A stretch of DNA of 64,000 nt from Microvirga antarctica (GTDB taxonomy: Bacteria; Pseudomonadota; Alphaproteobacteria; Rhizobiales; Beijerinckiaceae): the NCBI RefSeq assembly GCF_017921815.1, contig NZ_JAGEMM010000006.1:248001-312000 (forward strand). Direction: 5' to 3'. Shown in pieces: positions 1-8,239 of this stretch (position 1 is the stretch's first letter; each line of letters opens with the position of its first letter). A program made the translations under genes and the position numbers. Under the pieces are notes generated by a model. The model worked only from the letters and a program-made list of their open reading frames with translations, searched no databases and was not told the DNA's origin.

Positions 1-616
1 TGACCGCACTGGCGCCGAGATACGGCTTTGAGGAATGCGCCTCGAAGCCGTGGACGTCGGTCGTGAACGTGACGACGCTTTTATGCGCATCGACCACTTC
101 CAGTTCGGTCGGCTCGCCGACGATGGCGACTTTCGGCAGCGGCAGTTCGCGCCCGAACTGGCGGATTGCGCCCATCACGCCGAGACAGGTCGTCTCCTCG
201 TCGTAGGAAAGCATGAGGTGAATGGGAATTGTCAGATCGGCGGCGAGAAATTCCGGCACGAGCGCCAGAGCGATGGCCAGAAACGCCTTCATGTCGACGG
301 CGCCCCGGCCATAGGCCCTGCCGTGATCGATCCTCAGTGTGAACGGGTCAGAGGTCCAGCTCTGCCCGGTGACGGGAACGACATCCGTGTGGCCTGACAG
401 AACGATGCCGCCCCGATCCCGGGGGCCGATCGTGGCGTAGAGCGCAGCCTTTTTGCCGGTCTCGTTCGGCAAGCGAAGAACCGGAATGCCCCAGCCCGAG
501 AGATACTCCTCGACGAACGCAATGAGCGGCAGATTGGATTTTGCGCTTTCGGTATCGAACGACACGAGCTTGGCCAACATGTCGAGCGGTGTGAAAGACT
601 GACCTACGGCGGACAT
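1..616 (-). CDS. argE: Acetylornithine deacetylase ArgE (N-terminal part, cut by window edge)
   Basis: This is the first 205 codons of an M20-family metallohydrolase; the rest lies beyond the left edge. Visible motifs are the metal-binding GHTDVVP (His76, Asp78), VDMK (Asp108) and YDEE (Glu140/Glu141, catalytic base and metal ligand), followed by the EPTELEVVDAHKS stretch that begins the lid region. The opening SFDTESAKSNLPLIAFVEEYL resembles ArgE more than DapE. ArgE hydrolyses N2-acetylornithine to ornithine and acetate in the cytoplasm. The ATG at 614-616 is followed seven bases downstream by the end of apaG. DapE or another M20 amidohydrolase cannot be fully excluded without the C-terminal half. 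Confidence 0.82.
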   Translation of the reverse strand, partial: MSAVGQSFTPLDMLAKLVSFDTESAKSNLPLIAFVEEYLSGWGIPVLRLPNETGKKAALYATIGPRDRGGIVLSGHTDVVPVTGQSWTSDPFTLRIDHGRAYGRGAVDMKAFLAIALALVPEFLAADLTIPIHLMLSYDEETTCLGVMGAIRQFGRELPLPKVAIVGEPTELEVVDAHKSVVTFTTDVHGFEAHSSKPYLGASAV

Positions 617-623
617 GACGACC

Positions 624-1016
624 TCAATGGACCACACGCCTGGCCTGGGGAATGTCGAGTGAGAAAAGGGGTATTTCGGCGACGAACGTCTCGCCGGCGT
701 CGGTCTCCATGATGTAATTGCCCTGCATCGTGCCGCTTCTGGTCTGCAAGGGACATCCGCTCGTATAGCTGAAGCTCTCGCCCGGCCCCAGGATCGGCTG
801 CTCCCCGACGACGCCGGGACCGCGAACCTCCTGGACCTGGCCGCGATCGTCCATGATGCGCCAGTAGCGTGAGCGCAGCTGCACCCGCTCCGAGCCGGTG
901 TTTACGATTTCGACTGTGTAGGCAAAGAAATAGCGTTCTTCCTTTGGGGACGATTCTTCCGGCATGTAGCGCGGCGCAACCGTCACGCTGATGTCCCGGG
1001 TCACGGCCTTGTACAT
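624..1016 (-). CDS. apaG: ApaG domain protein
   Basis: The 130-residue protein has the usual full length of ApaG. It opens with MYKAVTRDISVTVAPRYMPE and carries the family signature: YFFAYTVEI, then RYWRIMD and the glycine-rich GPGVVGEQP loop, and near the end SGTMQGNY. ApaG is a small cytoplasmic beta-sandwich (fibronectin type III-like) protein. It is linked genetically to divalent-cation efflux in enterobacteria, but its biochemical role is unsettled. The ATG at 1014-1016 was chosen because the longer reading frame upstream has no family similarity and runs through the dcd promoter region. It is divergent from dcd across a 204-bp gap. Confidence 0.93.
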   Translation of the reverse strand: MYKAVTRDISVTVAPRYMPEESSPKEERYFFAYTVEIVNTGSERVQLRSRYWRIMDDRGQVQEVRGPGVVGEQPILGPGESFSYTSGCPLQTRSGTMQGNYIMETDAGETFVAEIPLFSLDIPQARRVVH

Positions 1017-1220
1017 CGGTATCTCTCGAGAACGCTCGTCTGGTACAATCGTCCTGACGTGGTAGGACGGCGCATGCGTGCCGTCAATCGAACGCCGGAA
1101 CCCCGCCTGTCTAGGGTCCTGATGAGGCGACGTTAGGGCAACGGCCGGCGCAGTGGCGATGCCCCTTGGCCCAGGTGGCGCTTCTAAGCTAGGGAGAGGG
1201 GTCAAACCGGAAGAGACCTC

Positions 1221-2312
1221 ATGATTGCCTTGAAGGACGGGATTCAATCGGCCGATACCATCGAGCGTCTTGCCGCGGCAGGCGTGATCCGGTCGGACCG
1301 TCCGTTCGCGTCGGACCAGGTCCAGCCGGCAAGCCTCGATCTGCGCCTCGGCAACCGCGCCTATCGGGTGCGCGCCAGTTTTCTGCCCGGTCGCAACCAC
1401 ACGGTTCGCGACCGCCTCGTTCAGCTGAGCTATCACGAGATCGACCTGACGGCAGGGGCGATCCTCGAGACAGGCAGCGTCTACATCGCGGAATTGCAGG
1501 AGAGTCTTTATCTCCCGCCGGATCTCTCTGCCGCCGCCAACCCGAAAAGCTCCACCGGCCGGATCGACGTCTTTACCCGGGTCATCACTGACCGTTCGCA
1601 GGAATTCGATACCATCGGGGCCGGCTACCAGGGTCAGCTTTTCGCCGAAATCTCGCCGCGCACTTTTCCCGTGCTCGTGCGGACCGGCACGCGGCTGTCG
1701 CAGCTGCGACTGCGCAAGGGCGTGGTGCGGATCAGCGACGACGAACTCCATGCACTCCATGCCCGCGAGCGGGTCGTGACCTCCGCCGAACCCTCGATCC
1801 AGGATGGCGTCGCCGTGAGCGTGGATCTGGCAGGCTTCGGCGCCGATCACCTCATTGGCTACCGCGCCAAGCGTCATACCGGACTGGTGGACGTGGACAA
1901 GGCGGGCGCCTGCGCGGTGGCGGATTTCTGGGAGCCCCTCTACGCCAATCCCGGCCGCACGCTGATCCTCGACCCCGGCCAGTTCTACATCCTGGCCTCG
2001 AAGGAAGCGGTCCACGTGCCGCCTGATTTTGCGGCCGAAATGGTCCCGTTCGATCCGCTGGTGGGCGAATTCCGCGTCCACTACGCGGGCTTTTTCGATC
2101 CCGGTTTCGGTCATGCGGCCGCAGGCGGCGAGGGCTCGCGCGCCGTTCTCGAGGTCCGCTCGCGGGACGTGCCCTTCATCCTTGAGGACGGGCAGATTGT
2201 GGGTCGGCTCGTCTACGAGCACATGGCCGAGAGACCCCGGGTGCTCTATGGGGCAGGCGTGGGGTCGAATTACCAAGCCCAGAGCCTGAAACTCTCCAAG
2301 CATTTCCGCTAG
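1221..2312 (+). CDS. dcd: 2'-deoxycytidine 5'-triphosphate deaminase, long two-domain form
   Basis: The protein should deaminate dCTP to dUTP, feeding dTMP synthesis in the cytoplasm. It is 363 residues, about twice the usual bacterial Dcd (about 190), and reads as an internal duplication of the trimeric dUTPase fold. The N-terminal half has PASLDLRLGN, NPKSSTGRID and GAGYQGQLFAEISP, where the Glu matches the catalytic position of the family. The C-terminal half repeats the pattern (DPLVGEFRVHYAGFFDPGFG and LEVRSRD), ending in SNYQAQSLKLSK, which resembles the C-terminal SKYQGQ box of ordinary Dcd. This long form is the usual one in Hyphomicrobiales, where it often sits next to apaG. Confidence 0.85.
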   Translation: MIALKDGIQSADTIERLAAAGVIRSDRPFASDQVQPASLDLRLGNRAYRVRASFLPGRNHTVRDRLVQLSYHEIDLTAGAILETGSVYIAELQESLYLPPDLSAAANPKSSTGRIDVFTRVITDRSQEFDTIGAGYQGQLFAEISPRTFPVLVRTGTRLSQLRLRKGVVRISDDELHALHARERVVTSAEPSIQDGVAVSVDLAGFGADHLIGYRAKRHTGLVDVDKAGACAVADFWEPLYANPGRTLILDPGQFYILASKEAVHVPPDFAAEMVPFDPLVGEFRVHYAGFFDPGFGHAAAGGEGSRAVLEVRSRDVPFILEDGQIVGRLVYEHMAERPRVLYGAGVGSNYQAQSLKLSKHFR

Positions 2313-2370
2313 TCGACTGCACGACGACCGGCAGTCGGGTCGGGATAAGGCGGAGTGTCGTGTCTGGCCT

Positions 2371-4149
2371 TTATCCCTCACGCTTCCCATCGGACGTCAG
2401 ATCGACAAGGCTCGCCCGGTTACCACCGGCTCGCTTGGCGCGATAGCAGCCGAAATCGGCCCGTTTGAGAATGTCGTCAAAGGCGTCGGAGCTGCGAAAC
2501 GGCGCAATTCCGATGCTCGCCCCGACCGAGAAGGTCATGCGATCCCAGTCGAGCGGAGCCTGGCTGACGGCCTCAATGAGACGGTTGGCGATCCGCTCGG
2601 CTTGCGCGGCCCCGCAATCGACGAGAAGCAGGCCGAACTCGTCGCCTCCCAGGCGCGCAATGGTATCCGATGAGCGACCGAGGCGGTTCATGGCCAGGCT
2701 CACTTGCCGCAGCAGGGCATCTCCGGCCGCATGCCCGGCCGTGTCGTTCACGTTCTTGAAGTCATCGAGATCGATGTAGCACAGCGCATGCGATCGGGGT
2801 TGCTGGCCATCTTCGGCGACGAGAATGCGGCGAAGCGCTTCCTCGAAGGCGCGCCGGTTCGGCAAACCGGTCAGGGGGTCGTGGTTGGCGAGGTAGCCGA
2901 GTTCAGACACAAGCGAGTCACGCTCCGCCTCCGCCTCCCGCTGGGCGGTGACATCCTGAATCTGGCTGATCACGACGGTCTCGGCTCCGTCCTCCCGCAA
3001 GTGTACACCCGAGTAGACGATCGATCGTCGGGACCCATCCCGGCGGATGAACAGCATTTCGGTTTCGACCGCCGCGACAGCACCGGCGACGAGCTGGCCA
3101 ATCGTGTTCATGGCCTTCGCGCGGTCCGCCGGGTCTATCACGTCCCAGAGTGCGCGACCGACCAGATCGCCGGCCGTATAGCCGAGGATCCGGCAGAAGG
3201 CCGCGTTCACCTCCCGGAACGATCCGTCTTCGGCATTGATGCTCATGCCGACGGGAGAGCGGTCGATCACAGCGCGGAAGCGCTGCTCTTCGGCCCGCGC
3301 CACGGCCTCGGCTGCCTGAAGCTGCCGCTGCTCCTGACGGAAGGCGCTGATGTCGAAGTGGACGCAGGTCTTCTCGCCGTCCATCGAACGCTGCTCGATG
3401 ATGCGGACCCAGCGATCCTCCGGGAGGGGAATTTCAAATGCCACACCGGCAAACCGCTGCTCTTCCCGCAGCACAGGCAGGACCTGCCGGTCGAAGGTTT
3501 CCTCGCCGCCTTCGATCTGTTGCCATACTCCCCGCAGAACCTCGGCGAAAGTCCGACCGCTGATAGCGTCCTGGGTGGACAACCGGTAGAGCGTCCGGAA
3601 CTGGTCGTTGAAAGTCAGGATTTTTCCGCCGCGGTCGAGGACGACAATGGCATCGGGAAGACTGTTGTAGGGCGTCAAATGGGCCAGATCGGCCGGCGTG
3701 CTGCGGCCTCTCTGAGGGGCCTCGCCGTCCACAAGCGGCGGCGGGACTTCCGTCCAGATCCTCACCCGTCCGACGTCGGGGAGCGTGTGGACGGCAACAC
3801 GGACCCAGCGGCCGTGATGCTCGAAGATATACGGCCGCTGCTGCGACCGATGGCGGGCCAAGCCCCGTTCAATATACTCGTCGATGAACGGTATTTCGTC
3901 GCGCTCAAGTCGGCTCTCGTAGAACCGCCTCAAATTAAGCCGGTAATGCTCGCCCACCGAGATCCTGCCTCGGTGATCGGGAAAGAACAGGAGGAACGTG
4001 TCGTTCCAGAGGAGTGTTTTGTCCCGACCGTCAAAGATGCACACCGCGATCCCCAGGCTGTCGAGCAGGCTGGCGATCGTACCGTAGCGATGATTCACAA
4101 AAGCGGTCAGGCTTTCGAAGTCGCGCTCTGTCTCGTTCGTTGGCGCCAT
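2371..4149 (-). CDS. PAS-PAS-GGDEF diguanylate cyclase
   Basis: This 592-residue sensor-cyclase makes cyclic di-GMP from two GTP. N-terminal PAS-like segments lie at roughly 20-120 (SLGIAVCIFDGRDKTLLWND) and 150-270 (SLPDAIVVLDRGGKILTFND). A short coiled coil follows near 275-295, then a canonical PAS/PAC at about 295-410 (VNAAFCRILGYTAGDLVGR). The GGDEF domain occupies about 430-585, with an intact GGDEF at 501-505 and an RSSD inhibitory I-site five residues before it, so product inhibition is expected. No membrane helix is visible, so it is probably cytoplasmic. It is convergent with dcd (58-bp gap). The ligand of the PAS domains cannot be told from sequence. Confidence 0.9.
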   Translation of the reverse strand: MAPTNETERDFESLTAFVNHRYGTIASLLDSLGIAVCIFDGRDKTLLWNDTFLLFFPDHRGRISVGEHYRLNLRRFYESRLERDEIPFIDEYIERGLARHRSQQRPYIFEHHGRWVRVAVHTLPDVGRVRIWTEVPPPLVDGEAPQRGRSTPADLAHLTPYNSLPDAIVVLDRGGKILTFNDQFRTLYRLSTQDAISGRTFAEVLRGVWQQIEGGEETFDRQVLPVLREEQRFAGVAFEIPLPEDRWVRIIEQRSMDGEKTCVHFDISAFRQEQRQLQAAEAVARAEEQRFRAVIDRSPVGMSINAEDGSFREVNAAFCRILGYTAGDLVGRALWDVIDPADRAKAMNTIGQLVAGAVAAVETEMLFIRRDGSRRSIVYSGVHLREDGAETVVISQIQDVTAQREAEAERDSLVSELGYLANHDPLTGLPNRRAFEEALRRILVAEDGQQPRSHALCYIDLDDFKNVNDTAGHAAGDALLRQVSLAMNRLGRSSDTIARLGGDEFGLLLVDCGAAQAERIANRLIEAVSQAPLDWDRMTFSVGASIGIAPFRSSDAFDDILKRADFGCYRAKRAGGNRASLVDLTSDGKREG

Positions 4150-4658
4150 CGATCCCTCAAGTCAGAGCAGTCTTTCAACCAAGAAGCATCGACGCGGCAA
4201 AACGTTGCGCCGATCTTTGTCAAAACAGCAGGAGAGGCCACCTAGCCTTGCGATTCGTGGCAGGAATCGGGGTCCGTGTGAACTGCAAATGCACTTGTCG
4301 GGCGCCCTGACCCTTGCGGGCTCCAAAAGTCCCGCCGCGGCCGTTTTCCGAGGGCGTGAATAATTCCGCACGGGGCGGCTCGCGTACCGCACGATGGACA
4401 TCTATCGCCGTACTCACGCTGGGGCGGCCAAGGGCCCGGCGAACGTGAGACGTCTGGATCCGGAGACCAGGAATGTCGAGCCCGCTTCCCTAACCGTTCC
4501 TGCCGGGTCCGCTGTTCCCGCTTGGTCCTCTGCATGAGCGTCTGCCGGAAAAGGCCACAACAGCACCGTTTATGATCGCATGACCGGTTCGCGGCAGCGC
4601 CCGCGCTGATCGGCAGGCTTGACGACCGCCCCCCAAACCATTGTAAACACGGAGCTGC
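4150..4658. other. 509-bp intergenic region without a credible gene
   Basis: The stretch lies between the diguanylate cyclase start and the tRNA-Gly. Short reading frames on the minus strand run straight through the tRNA and resemble no family, so they are not genes. It should hold the promoters of the cyclase (leftward) and of the tRNA (rightward), but no clear -35/-10 pair stands out. No palindrome of the regulon type described further right occurs here. Confidence 0.6.
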
Positions 4659-4733
4659 GCGGGCGTAGTTCAGAGGTAGAACGTCAGCTTCCCAAGCTGA
4701 ATGTCGTGGGTTCGATTCCCATCGCCCGCTCCA
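4659..4733 (+). tRNA. tRNA-Gly (anticodon CCC)
   Basis: The 75-nt cloverleaf is complete. The acceptor stem GCGGGCG (4659-4665) pairs with CGCCCGC (4723-4729), the anticodon stem TCAGC/GCTGA encloses the loop TTCCCAA with anticodon CCC, the T-arm is GTGGG-TTCGATT-CCCAT, and CCA is encoded at 4731-4733. It decodes GGG. It ends 30 bp before the last gene of the first Liv operon and so marks the left edge of the catabolic region. Confidence 0.97.
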
Positions 4734-4763
4734 CTCTCTCCCCAGCAAGCCAGGTTTTTGGTC

Positions 4764-5468
4764 TCAGACGGCCAGATAGCGCTGCTGGAGATCGGCCTGT
4801 GCGTCGAACTCGGCCCATGTTCCCGAGAAGACGATGACGCCGCTGTCGATGAGATAGAGGCGTTCCGTGCAGGTGCGGGCAAACCGCACATTCTGTTCGG
4901 CGATCAGGCAGGCGGTTCCGTTGGCGGCCCGGAAGGCGTTGATCTGGCGCGCCAGATCCTCGACGATCACCGGGGCAAGTCCTTCCGTCGGCTCGTCGAG
5001 CAACAGGCAGTCCGGCCGCCCGTAGATGGCCCGCGCGATGGCCAGAAGCTGCTGCTGGCCGCCGCTCAGCTCGAACCCGCGTCGGGTCTGGAGATCGCGC
5101 AGCAGCGGAAAGAACCCGAAAATGTCCTCGAGCGTATAGGGCGGCCGATCGGCGCGCGCCGCATGGCCGCCCATGGCGATGTTTTCGGCGACGGTGAGGT
5201 GGGGATAGATGCGCCGGTCTTCCGGCACGAAACCGAGACCCCGTCGCGCGCGCGCGAAGGACGGCAGCCCGGTGATGTCCTCGCCCCTCAGGCGGATGGG
5301 CCCATCGACGCGCGGACCGCCGTTCATGATGCTCTTGAATAAGGTCGACTTGCCGACGCCGTTGCGGCCGAGGATAGCGACGCCTTCGCCGTCCCCGATC
5401 GTGATGGAGACGTTCTGGACGATGTGGCTGTCGCCGTAGAAGGCGTCGAGCGGACCGACGTCAAGCAT
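4764..5468 (-). CDS. livF: ABC transporter ATP-binding protein, LivF type (importer 1)
   Basis: Second ATPase (234 residues) of a branched-chain-amino-acid-type importer. Visible are Walker A GRNGVGKST, the signature LSGGQQQLLAIARA, Walker B CLLLDEPTEGL and the switch His replaced by Gln in AEQN, as is common in LivF. I start it at the ATG 5466-5468, which overlaps the livG stop by 8 bp (ATGCTTGA); the longer frame adds residues unlike LivF. It is the last gene of the leftward operon SBP-livH-livM-livG-livF. Despite the family name the cargo here is probably the acid degraded by the neighbouring CoA pathway, since many Liv-type systems next to such genes carry aromatic or aliphatic acids (inference). 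Confidence 0.9.
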   Translation of the reverse strand: MLDVGPLDAFYGDSHIVQNVSITIGDGEGVAILGRNGVGKSTLFKSIMNGGPRVDGPIRLRGEDITGLPSFARARRGLGFVPEDRRIYPHLTVAENIAMGGHAARADRPPYTLEDIFGFFPLLRDLQTRRGFELSGGQQQLLAIARAIYGRPDCLLLDEPTEGLAPVIVEDLARQINAFRAANGTACLIAEQNVRFARTCTERLYLIDSGVIVFSGTWAEFDAQADLQQRYLAV

Positions 5469-6252
5469 GGACAGGCTCCGATCCGAGATAGATTTCACGC
5501 ACCATTGGATCGTCCCGCACCTGCGCGGGCGTTCCCGTGACGACCATGGCGCCCTGGTGCAGAACCGCGACCCGGGAGGCGAGACCGAAGACGACCTCCA
5601 TGTCGTGCTCCGTCAGCACGATGGTCATGCCGTGGCGTTCCTTGATGGCGGCGATCAATTCAGTGGCGGCGCGACGATCCGACGGAGACATGCCCGCCGT
5701 CGGCTCGTCGAGCATGAGAACGCGCGGGCGAAGGGCCAGGCTCATGGCCAGTTCCAAGCGCTTCTTGTCGCCATGTGAGAGGAGGCGCGCGATCTCATGG
5801 CGTTTGTCGATGAGCCCCACTTCAAGCAGGGTGTCTTCGACGATATCGCGGGTCTCGCGCGAGGGTTTGCAGGCCAGGCCCCGGGTGACCGGTTGGCCCG
5901 CATTGCGGTGATAGGCCTCGATGGCGATCACTACATTCTCATCCGTCGTCAGGTCCGGGAACACACGGGCCACCTGAAACGACCGGCCGAAGCCGAGGCG
6001 GACGCGCTTCCACTCGGGCATGCGCGTCACATCCAGATCCTTGAAGGTCACCGTTCCCCGGTCGGCGAACACCTCGCCGCTCAGCACCTTGAACAGCGTC
6101 GTCTTGCCGGCACCGTTCGGGCCGATCACCGCAAAGGTGTCGCCCTCGGCAACAGAGACATCGACGTCCTTGAGAACCTTGACCGACGGATAATCCTTGA
6201 CGATCTTGGTCGCCACCAGAAGCGGCGTTCCGCCCTGTCTTGCTGCGGTCAT
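5461..6252 (-). CDS. livG: ABC transporter ATP-binding protein, LivG type (importer 1)
   Basis: First ATPase of importer 1, 263 residues. Walker A is GPNGAGKTT, the signature is the LivG-typical LSHGDKKRLELAMSLA, and Walker B is VLMLDEPTAGM followed by the switch His in LTEHDMEVV. The C-terminal VREIYLGS tail is typical of LivG. The start was set at the ATG 6250-6252, which overlaps the livM stop by 4 bp (ATGA). The much longer open frame upstream is only the antisense/frame shadow of livM. It would pair with LivF to energise the LivHM pore at the inner face of the membrane. Confidence 0.9.
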   Translation of the reverse strand: MTAARQGGTPLLVATKIVKDYPSVKVLKDVDVSVAEGDTFAVIGPNGAGKTTLFKVLSGEVFADRGTVTFKDLDVTRMPEWKRVRLGFGRSFQVARVFPDLTTDENVVIAIEAYHRNAGQPVTRGLACKPSRETRDIVEDTLLEVGLIDKRHEIARLLSHGDKKRLELAMSLALRPRVLMLDEPTAGMSPSDRRAATELIAAIKERHGMTIVLTEHDMEVVFGLASRVAVLHQGAMVVTGTPAQVRDDPMVREIYLGSEPVHA

Positions 6253-7274
6253 CGTGCGAGCTCCGGTTTTGCCGCGACGGCCGGTTTGCCGGCCATGCGC
6301 TTGCCCAGGCGGGACAACCCGCCGAGCAGCCCACCCGGAAACGCCAGGACGATCAGCAGCAGAATGCATCCGACGACGATCTCGGACAGGCCGTGCAGCG
6401 TGCGTGTGCCATATTCGAGAACCGCAAAGCACAGCGCGCCAACGACCGGACCCCAGAAGCTCTGCACGCCGCCGAGAAGCGTGTAAAGAATGGGCCTGGC
6501 CGAGAACGTCCAGTGGGCGATTTCGGGGGTGAGCAATTGCAGCCACGGCCCATACAGCGCCCCTGCGATCGCCGTGGTGCCCGACGCGATTGCAAACGAT
6601 CTCAGGCGGTATCCCTGAACGTTGATGCCGAGGAAAGCCGCGCGTTCCGGGTCCTGCTGGATGCTCTTGAAGACGCGGCCCATGCTGCCATGCACGACCC
6701 ACCACAAGCCGATGGCGAGCAGCGTGCACATGGCGATCATGAAGTAGTAGTAGTTGTCTCCCCTGGCGAGATCGATGGTGGTCAAACCGAGCGACAGAAG
6801 AGGCCGCCGGATCCCCGTCAAGCCATCCTCCTGGCCGAGGGACGGCGTATAGGAGAGCAGCAGATAGACGATCTGGCTGAGCGCCAGAGACAGGATGGCG
6901 AAATACACACCGACAGAACGCCGCAGCGCGATCATTCCGACGACGAGCGCCACGAGCGCTCCCAGCACGCCGGCGCCTGCAAAGAGCAGTAGCGGATGAA
7001 GCTGGGGGAACATCTTTGCCGTCCATGCAAACGCATAGCCGCCGATGGCGAAGAAGGAGGCGTGGCCGAAGCTGACGAGACCGGTCTGGCCGAACATCAG
7101 GTTCCAGCTCAGACCGAAGACGACATGCAGCGCCAGCGTGCCGGCGACGAACACGATGCCCTTGTTGGCAACGAACGGCAGCGACACGAGAACCGCCAGG
7201 GCCACAGCAGCGATCAGGGCGTCACGACGCCAGGTGCTGCCATTGATGGTGCTGCCATTGGTCGAAGAGGTCAT
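6249..7274 (-). CDS. livM: ABC transporter permease, LivM type (importer 1)
   Basis: The 341-residue inner-membrane protein has about nine hydrophobic helices. Family hallmarks are GLSWNLMFGQTGLVSFGHASFFAIGGY near residues 50-75 and the EAA-like loop GINVQGYRLRSFAIASG around 220-240. It forms the translocation pore with LivH. The start ATG at 7272-7274 overlaps the livH stop by 4 bp. The extreme N-terminus contains the duplicated residues NGSTINGST, produced by a 15-bp tandem repeat (see the repeat entry). Confidence 0.9.
   Translation of the reverse strand: MTSSTNGSTINGSTWRRDALIAAVALAVLVSLPFVANKGIVFVAGTLALHVVFGLSWNLMFGQTGLVSFGHASFFAIGGYAFAWTAKMFPQLHPLLLFAGAGVLGALVALVVGMIALRRSVGVYFAILSLALSQIVYLLLSYTPSLGQEDGLTGIRRPLLSLGLTTIDLARGDNYYYFMIAMCTLLAIGLWWVVHGSMGRVFKSIQQDPERAAFLGINVQGYRLRSFAIASGTTAIAGALYGPWLQLLTPEIAHWTFSARPILYTLLGGVQSFWGPVVGALCFAVLEYGTRTLHGLSEIVVGCILLLIVLAFPGGLLGGLSRLGKRMAGKPAVAAKPELAR
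7233..7259. repeat. Short tandem repeat at the start of livM
   Basis: A 12-bp unit GGTGCTGCCATT occurs at 7233-7244 and again at 7248-7259 (15-bp period). On the coding strand it gives the duplicated NGST residues in the N-terminal tail of LivM. It is in frame, so copy-number change would lengthen or shorten the cytoplasmic tail without breaking the gene. Confidence 0.75.
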
Positions 7275-8155
7275 AGGCGCGCTCCCGCGATCAATCCCTG
7301 GGGCCGCGCGAGAAGCATGACCGCCATGGCAACATAGAAGAAGATTCCGGGGACCTGCGAGAACACGATCGATCCATAGGAATCGATCACGCAGAGCAGG
7401 ATTGAGGCCAGGAACGCGCCCCGGATATTGCCCATGCCGCCCACGATCAGAACGCCGAAGGCCTGCACCACGAACACACTCGCCAGATTGGGCGACAAGG
7501 TCTGATTGGGGAGCAGAAGGCCGCCGGCGAGGCCCGCGAGGAAGAAGCCGATGACGACGATCCAGGCGTAGAACCGCGGCACATTGATGCCGAGCATGCC
7601 GGCCATCCAGGGATCGCTCGCCAGCGATTTCATGAGCTTGCCGACGGCCGTATGCTGGAGAATCCATTCGAGGACGGCGTAGCACAGGACGCCCAACGCA
7701 ATGATGAAGATCGCAAAGACCGGCATCACGAGATCGCCGACCACCACCGCGCTGCCCAATGCGCTGGGAGTCGTGGCGCTGTGAAACGACACACCCCAGA
7801 TCGCCTTCACGGCGCCCTCTGAGATGAGCAGCAGCGCATAGGTGGCAATCAGCGAATAGGCCTCATCCACGTGCTGGAGCCGCCGGAAGATCAGGCGCTC
7901 GACGACAAGGCCGCAGAACCCCACGGCGATGCCGGCCGCGATGCTGACCAGAAGATACGAAGCGATCGACATGTCGCCGCCGATCAAGCGGACGAGGGTG
8001 AACGCCAGGTAGGCGCCCAGCATGAAGAACCCGCCATGGGCGAAGTTCAGGATGCGCAGGATGCCGAAAATCAGTGTCAGGCCGGTGGCGAAAAGGAAGA
8101 CCACCATGGCCGAGAAGAGCCCGTTGAAGAGAGGGCTGAGAAATTCCGCAAGCAC
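7271..8155 (-). CDS. livH: ABC transporter permease, LivH type (importer 1)
   Basis: The 294-residue inner-membrane permease has about eight hydrophobic segments. The LivH hallmark GLTLIFGILRILNFAHGGFFMLGAY is near residues 25-50, and the C-terminal half has VQAFGVLIVGGMGNIRGAFLAS. The start is a GTG (8153-8155). The 84-bp gap to the upstream binding-protein gene carries a strong stem-loop (8175-8201). Confidence 0.9.
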   Translation of the reverse strand: MLAEFLSPLFNGLFSAMVVFLFATGLTLIFGILRILNFAHGGFFMLGAYLAFTLVRLIGGDMSIASYLLVSIAAGIAVGFCGLVVERLIFRRLQHVDEAYSLIATYALLLISEGAVKAIWGVSFHSATTPSALGSAVVVGDLVMPVFAIFIIALGVLCYAVLEWILQHTAVGKLMKSLASDPWMAGMLGINVPRFYAWIVVIGFFLAGLAGGLLLPNQTLSPNLASVFVVQAFGVLIVGGMGNIRGAFLASILLCVIDSYGSIVFSQVPGIFFYVAMAVMLLARPQGLIAGARL

Positions 8156-8174
8156 GATTGTTCACCTGTCCGTC

Positions 8175-8201
8175 GACCTGCCGGCTCTTCGCCGGCAGGT
8201 C
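8175..8201 (-). other. Stem-loop between binding-protein gene and livH
   Basis: GACCTGCCGGC (8175-8185) and GCCGGCAGGTC (8191-8201) form a perfect 11-bp GC-rich stem with a 5-nt loop. No run of T follows in the direction of transcription, so it is not a classical terminator. Its place right after the binding-protein gene fits an mRNA-stabilising hairpin that raises binding-protein output over the membrane parts (known in other ABC operons; inferred here). Confidence 0.7.
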
Positions 8202-8239
8202 TTGAGAGGGAATGCAACTTGGAGAGTCCGAGCCTTGGC

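Noticed and set aside
2314-2334. GACTGC...GCAGTC hairpin between dcd and the diguanylate cyclase as a terminator
   Set aside because: The stem is only 6 bp with a 10-nt loop and there is no T-run on either strand.
4659-4733. Duplicate of the tRNA 3' end as a right-hand attachment site
   Set aside because: I looked for a second copy of GTGGGTTCGATTCCCAT in the window and saw none, and no integrase gene is present, so no genomic island boundaries can be claimed.
4242-4748. 168-codon minus-strand frame covering the tRNA region
   Set aside because: It runs through the complete tRNA-Gly, resembles no family and has low-complexity arginine/serine-rich translation typical of a GC-rich shadow.
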